9,374 nt of DNA, from the NCBI GenBank assembly GCA_938004115.1, contig CALKWS010000097.1, positions 1-9,374 of the forward strand, written 5' to 3'. Made by a program: the position numbers and the translations under genes. The notes below the pieces were generated by a model. That model was not told the origin of the DNA. It did no database searches and was given only the letters and a program-made list of their open reading frames with translations. Shown here one piece after another: positions 1 to 6,633 of this stretch. Every line of letters starts with the position of its first letter. Position 1 is the first letter of the stretch. The stretch comes from an uncultured Ruaniaceae bacterium (GTDB lineage Bacteria > Actinomycetota > Actinomycetes > Actinomycetales > Beutenbergiaceae).

Positions 1-3000
1 GGTAGACCATCACCGGTCGCTGCTGGCCGATGCGGTGGGTGCGGTCGATCGCCTGGGCCTCCACGGCCGGGTTCCACCACGGGTCGGCCAGGATCGCGTA
101 ATCGGCCATGGTCAGGTTCAACCCCACCCCACCGGCCTTGAGGCTGATGAGGAACACTGGGTCATCACCTTCGGCGAACCCGCGAATCACCTCGGCCCGC
201 CGGGTGGTGGACCCGTCCAGGTAGGCATAGCCCATCCCCTCGGCGCGTAACCGCTCGGCGATGCGGCCCAGGTACCGGGTGAACTGGCTGAACACCAGCA
301 CCCGGTGTCCCTCCGCGGCGGCCTCGCGCAGCAGCGGGATGAGCACCTCGAGCTTGGAACTCTGCGCCGAGGCGTCCGGTTCCACCAGGGATGCATCGAT
401 CGCCAACTGCCGCAGCCGGGTCAGGGCGGCCAGCACCTCCACCCGATTCCGGTCCAGGTCCTCCACCAGGTGCAGCACCCGTTGACGTTCGCGCTGCAGG
501 TGCCGGTCGTAGATCCGCCGGTGCGCCGGCGTCAGGTCCACCTTGATCACCTGCTCCTGCTTGGGCGGCAGGTCGGTGGCCACCTGGTCCTTGGTGCGGC
601 GCAGCAGGAACGGGCGCACTCGACGGCGCAACCGTGCGAGCAACTCCTGGGCATCGGGCTCACCGCGTTCGATCGGCCGGCGGTAGGTCTGCCGGAACTG
701 CTTCGGGTTGCCCAGCAGGCCGGGGGCGGCCAGCGCCGTCATCGCCCACAACTCATCCAGGTTGTTCTCCAGGGGCGTGCCGGTCACGGCGAAGGTGACC
801 GGGGCCTGGACCTTCCTGGCGCTGGCGAAGGCCTTGGAGGTGTGGTTCTTGGCGTGCTGGGCCTCATCGAGCACCAGGCCGGCCACATCGAGACCTGCGT
901 AGTCCTCGGCCTCCAGGCGCAGCAGGGCATAGGAGGTCACCAGGATGTCCACGCCGTCGGCCAGATCGGCCAAAGTTCGCCCGCGGCGGGCCTGGGTGGC
1001 GCTGACCACCGCAACCTTCAGGTCCGGGGTGAACCGCGCTGCCTCGGAGGCCCAGTTCGGCACCACCGAGGTGGGAGCCACCACCAACCACGGCCCGGTC
1101 GGCGCACTCTCGGTGGACCCGTCCCCGGCGGGCGCCTGGCCGATGCGTGCCCGTCCGGTGGCCGCATTCCCGTGGGCCGACGTGCGCTCATCGAGGATCA
1201 TCGCCAGCACCTGCAACGTCTTGCCCAGGCCCATGTCGTCGGCGAGGATCCCGCCCAGGCCCGCCCGGCGCAGCATGGCCAGCCACTGGTAACCCTGCCG
1301 TTGGTAGGGCCGCAGGGAGGCGTTGAGCCCGACGGGCAGGGGCGGCGGCTCCGGGGGGTTCTGCATCGCCTGTTGCAGCGCGGTCAACCAGTGCTGTTCT
1401 GCGGCGGACACCAGCCCCAGGGCGAGCAGTTCCTCCCACCAGGACACCTGCACCCGCGGCACCCGCAACTGCTGGCGGCGCTGATCGGTCATCTCATAGG
1501 ACTCGGCGAGCAACGCCCGGAGCTGCTCCAGTTCCGGGTCATCCAGACGCAGGTAGGAGCCCTCGGGCAGGAACAGCGCCTCCTCACCGCGCGTCAGGGC
1601 GGTGATCACGTGGCTGATCGGCACCTCGTGACCGGCCACGGACATGGTCAGGTGCAGGTCGAACCAGTCCCGGTCCACCTCCGAGACCGACACGTCCACC
1701 TGCGGGGCGCCGGCGTCGACGAAGGTGGGAACCTCACCGGCGACGATGCGCACCCCGGCGTCCTCCAGGGCGGGCAGCACCTGGGTGACCAGCGTGACCA
1801 CGGCCATCCCGTGCAGCAACGCGCGGGGCCGGGGCGTATCCCCGTCGAGCACGGGGTGCCCCAGGGGCGCCAGCGCGGTGGCTGCCACCTGCCGCCACCC
1901 GGCCTCCGCCGCGGGATCACGGATCGGGTCCCCGGGGCTGACCATCAGGTCGAACGGGCCGTATCCCTCGCCGTGTTCGTCGCGGTACTCGAAGCTCCAC
2001 GCCAGCACCGCCCGCGGGGTCCCCGAATCCTGGAGGCTCACCTGCACCTCCAGGAGCAATCGGGGGGCCGGTGGTTGCGGCGGGGCGTAGCGGCCGGTGG
2101 GGCTGGTCCACGGCTCGCGCAGGATCCGGGGCAGCACGTCCTGTTCGAACCGGGACCGGTCCTGCGCCGGCACCCGCACCGGGCCCTCCCGGTGCAGCGT
2201 GGTCCAGGATCCGCTCGCCACCCGTTCCAGCGGGGCCAGGTGCAGCCGGGAGCCCTCCACCCAGAGCATCCCGTGCGGCGGTGTACCCAGGAGGTGGGCG
2301 CTGGTGCCCGGGGGAGCCTTCGGGTGGGTGACCTCCGCGCCCACCTGGACATCGCCGTCGTCGGTCTCATCCACGGTCAGGTGGGTGCTGCCGGGCTCCC
2401 CGTGCAGCACCACCTGCGACGGGCCACCAGCCGTCTCCGGGAGGAACGTGACCCCGGCGCGGACCACGTCCGCGAGCACCGGCCACAACCCGGGGTTGTC
2501 GGTACGGTCCAGGCTGATCCACGCGGGTTCCCCCAGTGACCACGGGTCGGACTGGTCGGTGACCCGGCGAAGGGCGTTGAGGGCCTCGACCTGCGCGGGG
2601 TCGGCACCGTCGATGTTGTGGTTGCGCACATCGGTCCAGGTGGCTCCGGTGCTCACCCATGGTTTGCGCTTGCCCGGCCGCAGCGGCCGCACCTGCAGGA
2701 TGCCGTCGACCTGGGCCGACCACAGATCGTCATGGACGCCCCCGGCGGCACGGTCCGGGGTGAACGACACCGCCAGCGCCAGCGGCGTGGTGTGCGCGCC
2801 CGGGTCCGGGAACGCCTGGCTCAGCACCCGCTCCCAGTGCGGGCGGCGGTGGACGGGGTCACGGGCGTGCCGGCGGGCCTGCAGCAACACCGCCACCGTG
2901 TGCTTGCAGTTGAACTGCACCGGGCAGGAGCAGTGGCCCTCCAGATCGTGCAGCACTCCGTGGGCGGACAGTTCGTACTCGACGTGCACCGTGTAGGTGG

Positions 3001-3148
3001 CCCCGCGTGACCCGCGGCAGGTGCCGGCCACGTACTGGCCGGCACGGTCATGTTCGAGCACGACGGCGTGGCCCTGGGCGGCGTAGTCCCGTCCCCGGGT
3101 GAAGGTACCCGGGTCCACGATGCCGATGAGTTCGATGCCCGCGTCCAC
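1..3148 (-). CDS. SWI2/SNF2-family ATPase (DEAD/DEAH-type helicase) with N-terminal SWIM zinc finger, C-terminus cut by window edge
   Basis: This is an ATP-driven DNA or nucleoprotein translocase of the SNF2 superfamily, probably cytoplasmic and remodelling protein-DNA or RNA polymerase complexes; the exact substrate is unknown. Counting from the GTG at 3148, about 1049 residues are visible. An N-terminal SWIM finger has Cys73, Cys75, Cys81 and His83 (2900-2932). A long middle region fits the SNF2-associated part of bacterial members. The two-lobed motor then follows: Walker A DDMGLGKT at residues 637-644 (1217-1240), Walker B DEAQ at 761-764 (857-868), TGTPLENN at 789-796, and the arginine-finger motif DRTHRIGQ ending at residue 1042, close to the left edge. 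Perhaps 50-100 C-terminal residues are missing. The frame stays open upstream of 3148, so a GTG at 3187 is an alternative start. I prefer 3148 because a TANNNT box lies exactly where a leaderless transcript would need it and the conserved sequence begins directly after. The gene is divergent from the hydrolase gene. The motifs make the family call very safe; the biological role is not shown. Confidence 0.95.
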   Translation of the reverse strand, partial: MDAGIELIGIVDPGTFTRGRDYAAQGHAVVLEHDRAGQYVAGTCRGSRGATYTVHVEYELSAHGVLHDLEGHCSCPVQFNCKHTVAVLLQARRHARDPVHRRPHWERVLSQAFPDPGAHTTPLALAVSFTPDRAAGGVHDDLWSAQVDGILQVRPLRPGKRKPWVSTGATWTDVRNHNIDGADPAQVEALNALRRVTDQSDPWSLGEPAWISLDRTDNPGLWPVLADVVRAGVTFLPETAGGPSQVVLHGEPGSTHLTVDETDDGDVQVGAEVTHPKAPPGTSAHLLGTPPHGMLWVEGSRLHLAPLERVASGSWTTLHREGPVRVPAQDRSRFEQDVLPRILREPWTSPTGRYAPPQPPAPRLLLEVQVSLQDSGTPRAVLAWSFEYRDEHGEGYGPFDLMVSPGDPIRDPAAEAGWRQVAATALAPLGHPVLDGDTPRPRALLHGMAVVTLVTQVLPALEDAGVRIVAGEVPTFVDAGAPQVDVSVSEVDRDWFDLHLTMSVAGHEVPISHVITALTRGEEALFLPEGSYLRLDDPELEQLRALLAESYEMTDQRRQQLRVPRVQVSWWEELLALGLVSAAEQHWLTALQQAMQNPPEPPPLPVGLNASLRPYQRQGYQWLAMLRRAGLGGILADDMGLGKTLQVLAMILDERTSAHGNAATGRARIGQAPAGDGSTESAPTGPWLVVAPTSVVPNWASEAARFTPDLKVAVVSATQARRGRTLADLADGVDILVTSYALLRLEAEDYAGLDVAGLVLDEAQHAKNHTSKAFASARKVQAPVTFAVTGTPLENNLDELWAMTALAAPGLLGNPKQFRQTYRRPIERGEPDAQELLARLRRRVRPFLLRRTKDQVATDLPPKQEQVIKVDLTPAHRRIYDRHLQRERQRVLHLVEDLDRNRVEVLAALTRLRQLAIDASLVEPDASAQSSKLEVLIPLLREAAAEGHRVLVFSQFTRYLGRIAERLRAEGMGYAYLDGSTTRRAEVIRGFAEGDDPVFLISLKAGGVGLNLTMADYAILADPWWNPAVEAQAIDRTHRIGQQRPVMVY

Positions 3149-3154
3149 GCCGCC

Positions 3155-3160
3155 AGGGTA
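3155..3160 (-). promoter_or_regulatory. Candidate -10 box for a leaderless helicase transcript
   Basis: On the minus strand TACCCT occupies -12 to -7 relative to the G of the GTG at 3148, matching the actinobacterial TANNNT -10 pattern. No good -35 is visible and there is no well-spaced Shine-Dalgarno sequence, which fits leaderless initiation. This is inference from spacing only. Confidence 0.35.
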
Positions 3161-3197
3161 TGTGCCGCCACTGACACTTGGGGGCACCGGGGCGCTG

Positions 3198-3322
3198 TGG
3201 TGTGCATGACCGGTGTGGTGGAACGGTGGTGTGGATGCACGGTGGTGTGGATGAGCGGGGCGCCTGCGGCCCGGGGGACAATGGGGAGGATCCGCGAGGC
3301 TAAGGAGAGTCATGGTGGTGTG
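3198..3322 (+). repeat. Four TGGTGTG direct repeats in the divergent promoter region
   Basis: TGGTGTG occurs at 3198-3204, 3227-3233, 3243-3249 and 3316-3322. The middle two belong to a 15-base direct repeat, ACGGTGGTGTGGATG, at 3223-3237 and 3239-3253 with a 16-base period. The first is followed by CATG rather than GATG. The last copy lies inside the short reading frame before the hydrolase gene. The repeats lie between divergent genes and could be operator sites or a slippage product; no regulator gene is visible. Confidence 0.55.
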
Positions 3323-3335
3323 GCCCGATGAGTGA
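3302..3335 (+). promoter_or_regulatory. Shine-Dalgarno and seven-codon leader frame overlapping the hydrolase start
   Basis: A near-perfect Shine-Dalgarno AAGGAG (3302-3307) lies only 4 bases before an ATG at 3312, but 20 bases before the hydrolase ATG at 3328. The ATG at 3312 opens a frame reading MVVWPDE with a stop at 3333-3335, so its stop overlaps the first codons of the hydrolase gene (ATGAGTGA). No in-frame start for the hydrolase lies closer to the Shine-Dalgarno; an in-frame TAA sits at 3301. The simplest reading is that ribosomes load on the short frame and restart at 3328. Alternatively the short frame is accidental and 3328 is read from a poor site. Confidence 0.4.
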
Positions 3336-4632
3336 TCCCGGCACGCCGGGGCGGGACGGCCGCGACGAGGTGCTGCAGACCTTCGGCACGCAGATCTACG
3401 GCCGGGCGCCCGAGGTGGATGTGGGCTTGTCCTGGTCGGTGCTGGAGGAGGGGCGCACCGAGGACGGGAGGCATCGACGGCAACTGGCCCTGACCTTCAC
3501 CGGCCCTCGGGACTCGGCCACGATGATGCTGCTGGTGTACCTGCCTTCGGGATCAACCGCGCAGGCCGCGGGTTCAAGTCCCGTCATGCACCCGGTGCCG
3601 GCGTTCCTGGGGCTGAACTTCCAGGGCAACCACGCCTGCAGCACCGACCCCGATGTGATCCGCGCGGGCACCGACCTGCCCGAGAGCCGCACCGGGCCGG
3701 TGTTCTACGACGAGCTCGGCGCCAACTACCCGGTCCCACCGCCGCGCGGGAACAACGCTGCGGCGTGGCCGGCCCACCTGGCCAATCAACGCGGTTACGC
3801 CGTCATCACCGCCCACTACCTGCAAACCGGGCCGGACCACCCGGACATCTTCCACCGGGGCCTGTTCCCGATCTTCGGGCACGCGAGCCTGCGGGACCGG
3901 CCCGGTGACGCCTGGGGTGCGATCTCGATGTGGGCGTGGGTGCTGCGCCGGATCCTCGATGGTCTCGCCGACGGACTGGTGCCGGAGGTGGACCCGCAGC
4001 AGGTGTGGGCGATGGGCCACTCCCGGCTGGGCAAGGCGGCGCTGTGGGCCGCCGCCCAGGACGAGCGGTTCGCCGGGGTGATCTCCAACAACTCCGGGCG
4101 GATGGGGGCGGCGCTGACCCGCCCCGTCGGCGAGGACCTGCCCACGATGGTTCGGGTGTTCCCGCACTGGTTCGCGCCGAACTTCCTGCGCCGCGTCGAG
4201 GCCGGTGAGCCGGTACCGGTGGACCAGGACCGGTTGCTCGCCTGCCTCGCCCCGCGCCCGTTGTACGTGGCCAGCGCCAGCGAGGACCACCACGCCGACC
4301 CCGAAGGGGAGTTCGCCGCCCTGCGCGCCGCCGCGCCCGCGTGGCAGCCGGGAGCCGACGCGGCCCGGCGAGCGACTACCGCCGCCGGGCGAGCACTGGA
4401 TGGCCCCGTGCCCGCGGCCGCCGGCAGCGAGCGGGACGGACGCCGTACGCCTCCTGGGGATACGCCGTCGGCCGCCTTCCCCGAGCCGGGCGAGGGGCTG
4501 GTGTTCCCGGGCCTGCCGCTGGGCTACCACCTGCGCGCCGGTGAGCATGCGGTGCACCCGTTCGACTGGGAACGCTGGCTGGACTTCCGGGACGGCCTGG
4601 CCCGGCGAACCGGCCCGGGGCACGGGGGTTGA
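3328..4632 (+). CDS. CE15-like alpha/beta hydrolase (glucuronoyl/acetylxylan esterase-like), probably cytoplasmic
   Basis: A 434-residue serine hydrolase related to carbohydrate esterase family 15, whose characterised members cleave glucuronoyl esters between lignin and xylan. The nucleophile motif GHSRLGKAALW puts the catalytic serine at residue 232. It is followed by the family signature ISNNSG, and then APRPLYVASASED with a likely acid at Glu319/Asp320. GYHLRAGEHAV gives the probable catalytic His407 before the closing FDWERWLDF. The N-terminal part carries FLGLNFQGNH. There is no signal peptide or membrane segment at the N-terminus, so it should act inside the cell, unlike secreted plant-wall esterases. 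Two stretches look unlike the family: residues 74-88, rich in unusual codons, and a low-complexity linker at about 330-390 before the histidine. The next gene overlaps its stop codon. The family call is firm; the substrate is unknown and could be an uronic-acid or other carboxylate ester. Confidence 0.88.
   Translation: MSDPGTPGRDGRDEVLQTFGTQIYGRAPEVDVGLSWSVLEEGRTEDGRHRRQLALTFTGPRDSATMMLLVYLPSGSTAQAAGSSPVMHPVPAFLGLNFQGNHACSTDPDVIRAGTDLPESRTGPVFYDELGANYPVPPPRGNNAAAWPAHLANQRGYAVITAHYLQTGPDHPDIFHRGLFPIFGHASLRDRPGDAWGAISMWAWVLRRILDGLADGLVPEVDPQQVWAMGHSRLGKAALWAAAQDERFAGVISNNSGRMGAALTRPVGEDLPTMVRVFPHWFAPNFLRRVEAGEPVPVDQDRLLACLAPRPLYVASASEDHHADPEGEFAALRAAAPAWQPGADAARRATTAAGRALDGPVPAAAGSERDGRRTPPGDTPSAAFPEPGEGLVFPGLPLGYHLRAGEHAVHPFDWERWLDFRDGLARRTGPGHGG
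3540..3584 (+). other. tRNA-like patch (T-arm plus possible anticodon-loop remnant) inside the hydrolase gene
   Basis: Bases 3568-3584, GCGGGTTCAAGTCCCGT, form a textbook tRNA T-arm: a 5-bp stem (with one G-T pair), the 7-base loop TTCAAGT and a closing stem. They are preceded by AGGCC (3563-3567), which resembles a tRNA variable loop. TTCGGGA at 3546-3552, which is the anticodon loop of proline tRNA with CGG, follows CCTGC at 3540-3544, and GCAGG follows at 3561-3565. The loop between CCTGC and GCAGG is 16 bases instead of 7, and no acceptor stem or D-arm can be built, so this is not a functional tRNA. It encodes residues 72-86 of the hydrolase in frame, including the rare codons TCA, TCA and AGT. 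Confidence 0.35.
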
Positions 4633-6053
4633 GTCTGCACCTGCTCGTGGCGCTCGCGCCGATCGTGGTGGCGCTGGCGCTGCTCGCGCTGCGCGTACCG
4701 GCGTTGTGGGCGGGGACGGCCGGCCTGGGTGCGGGGTTGATCGGCGCGCTGACCGTGTTCACCCCCACCGCGGCGACGGTGCGGGACACCGCGGCGCAGA
4801 TGGGTCCCACGGTGCTGGTGGTGGCCCTGATCATCCTGGGCGGACTGGGACTGGCCGGGGCGATGGGACGCAGCGGCGGGCAGGACGCCATCGCCACCTG
4901 GCTGGCCCGCATCGAGACCGGCACCGACCGGACCGCGAGCCTGCTCCTGCTGGTGTTCGGGCTGACGCCGTTCATGGAGTCGGTCACCGGGTTCGGCATC
5001 GGCGTGGTGATCACCGCCCCGCTGCTGATCCGCCACGGACTGACGCCGGTCAAAGCCGTCACCGCCGGTCTGCTGGGGCTGGTGAGTGTGCCGTGGGGGT
5101 CGCTCGCCCCGGGCACACTGGTGGCCTCCGAACTGGCCGGCCAGGACTTCCAGGCGCTGGGCACATGGTCGGCGGTGCTGTCCCTGCCGGTGCTGGTGGT
5201 CAGCATGGCCCTGGTGCTGGGGTTCGCCGCGGAGGGCGTGCGGGCGCGGCACCTGGGCCTGGCGGCGGGGATCGTGCTGGTGCAGTGGGGCGGGCTGCTC
5301 GGCGCGAGCGTGGTGGTGGGTCCGCCGCTGACCGGGGTGCTCGCCGCGGCCCTGACCATCGCGGCGTTGCTGGTGTACCTGCGCCTCACCCGCGGCCCGC
5401 TGCCGTCGGTGGACGCCACCCTGGTGCGGGCGCTGACGCCCTATCTGGTGCTCACCGCCGGGATCCTGCTCACCACCGGCGCGCTGGCGCTGCTCGATCA
5501 CCCGAGCGGGTGGGGGTGGATCTCCAACCCCGCCCTGTGGTTGCTGGTCGCGGCGCTGCTGGCCCCGGTGATCCTGCAGATCCGGCCCGAGGACCGCGGC
5601 GGGCTGGCCGGGCAGGTGCTGCGCGGGTGGGCGACGGCCGGCGGTACCGCGGTGGCGTTCCTGCTGCTGGGGATCGTCATGGCCGCCACCGGGATGGCCG
5701 AGTACCTGGCCACCACCGCCGCCGCGATGGGACCGGGGTTCATCGCCGCGATCCCCGCCGTGGGTGCGTTGGGCGGCTACCTGACCGGGTCCAACACCGG
5801 CGCCGCGGCAATGTTCTCCACCGCCACCACCACCGCCGCCAGCGGACTGGGTGCCAGTCCGATGATCGCCCTGGCGTCCCAGAACGTCACCGGGTCGTAC
5901 GCGATCATCGCCTCCCCGCCGCGGGTGGCGCTGGCCACCGCCGTGGCGCTGCCGCCCGGTGCCTCGCTGCCCGGCCGCGCGACGGCGGTGCTACTCGCGG
6001 CGATCGCGATCGTGGTGCTGATCCTGGCCGTGGTGACGGTGGCGCTGGCCTAG
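4629..6053 (+). CDS. LctP-family permease (L-lactate permease-like, PF02652 type)
   Basis: A 474-residue, very hydrophobic secondary transporter with about 12 membrane segments. It matches the lactate permease family, which imports L- or D-lactate and glycolate with protons. Key signatures are FMESVTGFG at residues 115-123, followed by a glycine-rich pair of helices with SVPWGSLAPGT, and GSNTGAAAMFS from about residue 387, equivalent to the conserved GSNT loop of the family. At 474 residues it is shorter than typical LctP proteins (around 550). The start is TTG at 4629, which overlaps the hydrolase stop by three bases (TTGA), so translation is probably coupled. The N-terminus LLVALAPIVV directly matches the family's first helix, and no better start lies downstream. 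The gene partner suggests an organic acid or ester as substrate rather than plain lactate, but that is inference. Confidence 0.88.
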   Translation: MSLHLLVALAPIVVALALLALRVPALWAGTAGLGAGLIGALTVFTPTAATVRDTAAQMGPTVLVVALIILGGLGLAGAMGRSGGQDAIATWLARIETGTDRTASLLLLVFGLTPFMESVTGFGIGVVITAPLLIRHGLTPVKAVTAGLLGLVSVPWGSLAPGTLVASELAGQDFQALGTWSAVLSLPVLVVSMALVLGFAAEGVRARHLGLAAGIVLVQWGGLLGASVVVGPPLTGVLAAALTIAALLVYLRLTRGPLPSVDATLVRALTPYLVLTAGILLTTGALALLDHPSGWGWISNPALWLLVAALLAPVILQIRPEDRGGLAGQVLRGWATAGGTAVAFLLLGIVMAATGMAEYLATTAAAMGPGFIAAIPAVGALGGYLTGSNTGAAAMFSTATTTAASGLGASPMIALASQNVTGSYAIIASPPRVALATAVALPPGASLPGRATAVLLAAIAIVVLILAVVTVALA

Positions 6054-6118
6054 CGCCGGAACACCGCGCGCGGCTCCGGTGCGTACACGGCAACGGGAGG
6101 GCCGGCTCGGACCCCGGC
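6053..6118. terminator. Weak hairpins between convergent permease and arsC genes
   Basis: The 74-base gap between the two convergent stops holds GCGCCGG (6053-6059) pairing with CCGGTGC (6076-6082) through one G-T pair, with the palindrome CCGCGCGCGG (6064-6073) in the loop. A second small stem, GCCGG (6101-6105) with CCGGC (6114-6118), lies nearer to arsC. No T-run follows either. They may help end transcription from both sides, but GC-rich sequence forms such stems easily. Confidence 0.3.
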
Positions 6119-6127
6119 GGCGCGGGC

Positions 6128-6529
6128 TCAGGTCCGCGTCAGCTCCTCGATCAGGGTCCGCACGCGTGCTTCGATGTCATCGCGGATGGTGCGCACCACG
6201 TCCAAGGGCTGGCCGGCGGGATCGTCCAGCACCCAGTCCTCGTACCGTTTGCCGGGGTAGTAGGGGCACGCGTCACCGCAACCCATGGTGATGACGACGT
6301 CGGCTTCGCGGACGTCCTGGTCGGTGAGCACGCGGGGTTGGCGTGTGGCGATGTCGATCCCCTCCTCGGCCATCGCCGCCACCGCCACCGGGTTGAGCCG
6401 GTCCGCCGGTGCCGAGCCGGCTGACCGGACCTCGATCCGATCGCCGGCCAGGTGCCGCAGGTACCCGGCCGCCATCTGTGACCGGCCGGCGTTGTGCACG
6501 CAGACGAAGAGGACCATGGGCATCGACAT
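6128..6529 (-). CDS. arsC: Arsenate reductase, low-molecular-weight phosphatase type (ArsC)
   Basis: A 133-residue cytoplasmic enzyme that reduces arsenate to arsenite so that it can be exported. The N-terminal P-loop VCVHNAGRS carries the nucleophile Cys10 and Arg16 of the C-x5-R motif shared with low-molecular-weight tyrosine phosphatases. The arsenate-reductase signature MGCGDACPYYPGKRYEDW follows with Cys84 and Cys88, then WVLDDPAGQ. The actinobacterial neighbours suggest coupling to mycothiol or thioredoxin; the sequence alone does not decide which. Three in-frame ATGs (6529, 6523, 6517) precede the core and none has a clear Shine-Dalgarno, so the exact start is uncertain by up to four residues. 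The gene follows the MFS gene on the same strand after 104 bases, with a terminator-like hairpin in between. No arsR, acr3 or arsB is in view. Full length for the family. Confidence 0.92.
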   Translation of the reverse strand: MSMPMVLFVCVHNAGRSQMAAGYLRHLAGDRIEVRSAGSAPADRLNPVAVAAMAEEGIDIATRQPRVLTDQDVREADVVITMGCGDACPYYPGKRYEDWVLDDPAGQPLDVVRTIRDDIEARVRTLIEELTRT

Positions 6530-6576
6530 AGGGCCATGGTGACAGGCCCGCTGGGTTCGTGGGTCCGCCCGGCACG

Positions 6577-6597
6577 AAAAGGCACGTCGATGTGCCC
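6577..6597 (-). terminator. Small intrinsic-terminator-like hairpin after the MFS gene
   Basis: Read on the minus strand, GGCAC (6596-6592) pairs with GTGCC (6585-6581) around a 6-base loop, with an added G-T pair at 6597/6580, followed directly by TTTT (6580-6577). It lies 37 bases past the MFS stop and about 50 bases before arsC, so it could end or weaken read-through into arsC. The stem is short; the same bases also form a near-palindrome that might be a protein site. Confidence 0.4.
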
Positions 6598-6633
6598 GCC
6601 CGGCCGGGCGCGTTCCGGGGGAGTGTCAGCCGG

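Noticed and set aside
305..2539. Plus-strand open frame of 744 codons opposite the helicase gene
   Set aside because: It mirrors the minus-strand SNF2 gene, whose motifs I, II, III and VI all read cleanly. The plus frame is His/Gln/Gly-rich with no recognisable domain, typical of antisense frames in GC-rich DNA.
3508..3600. A complete tRNA gene inside the hydrolase
   Set aside because: The T-arm is convincing, but the anticodon loop would be 16 bases, no 7-bp acceptor stem closes and no D-arm forms, so only a fragment-like patch is claimed.
3574..5501. Long minus-strand frames (349, 347 and 325 codons) opposite the hydrolase and permease
   Set aside because: Low-complexity Arg/Gly/Pro/His translations without domains, opposite well-recognised genes.
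4205..6424. Plus-strand open frame of 739 codons across the permease
   Set aside because: Its Arg/Gly/Ala-rich translation lacks any domain, and it overlaps two genes with clear family motifs; it is a frame shadow.
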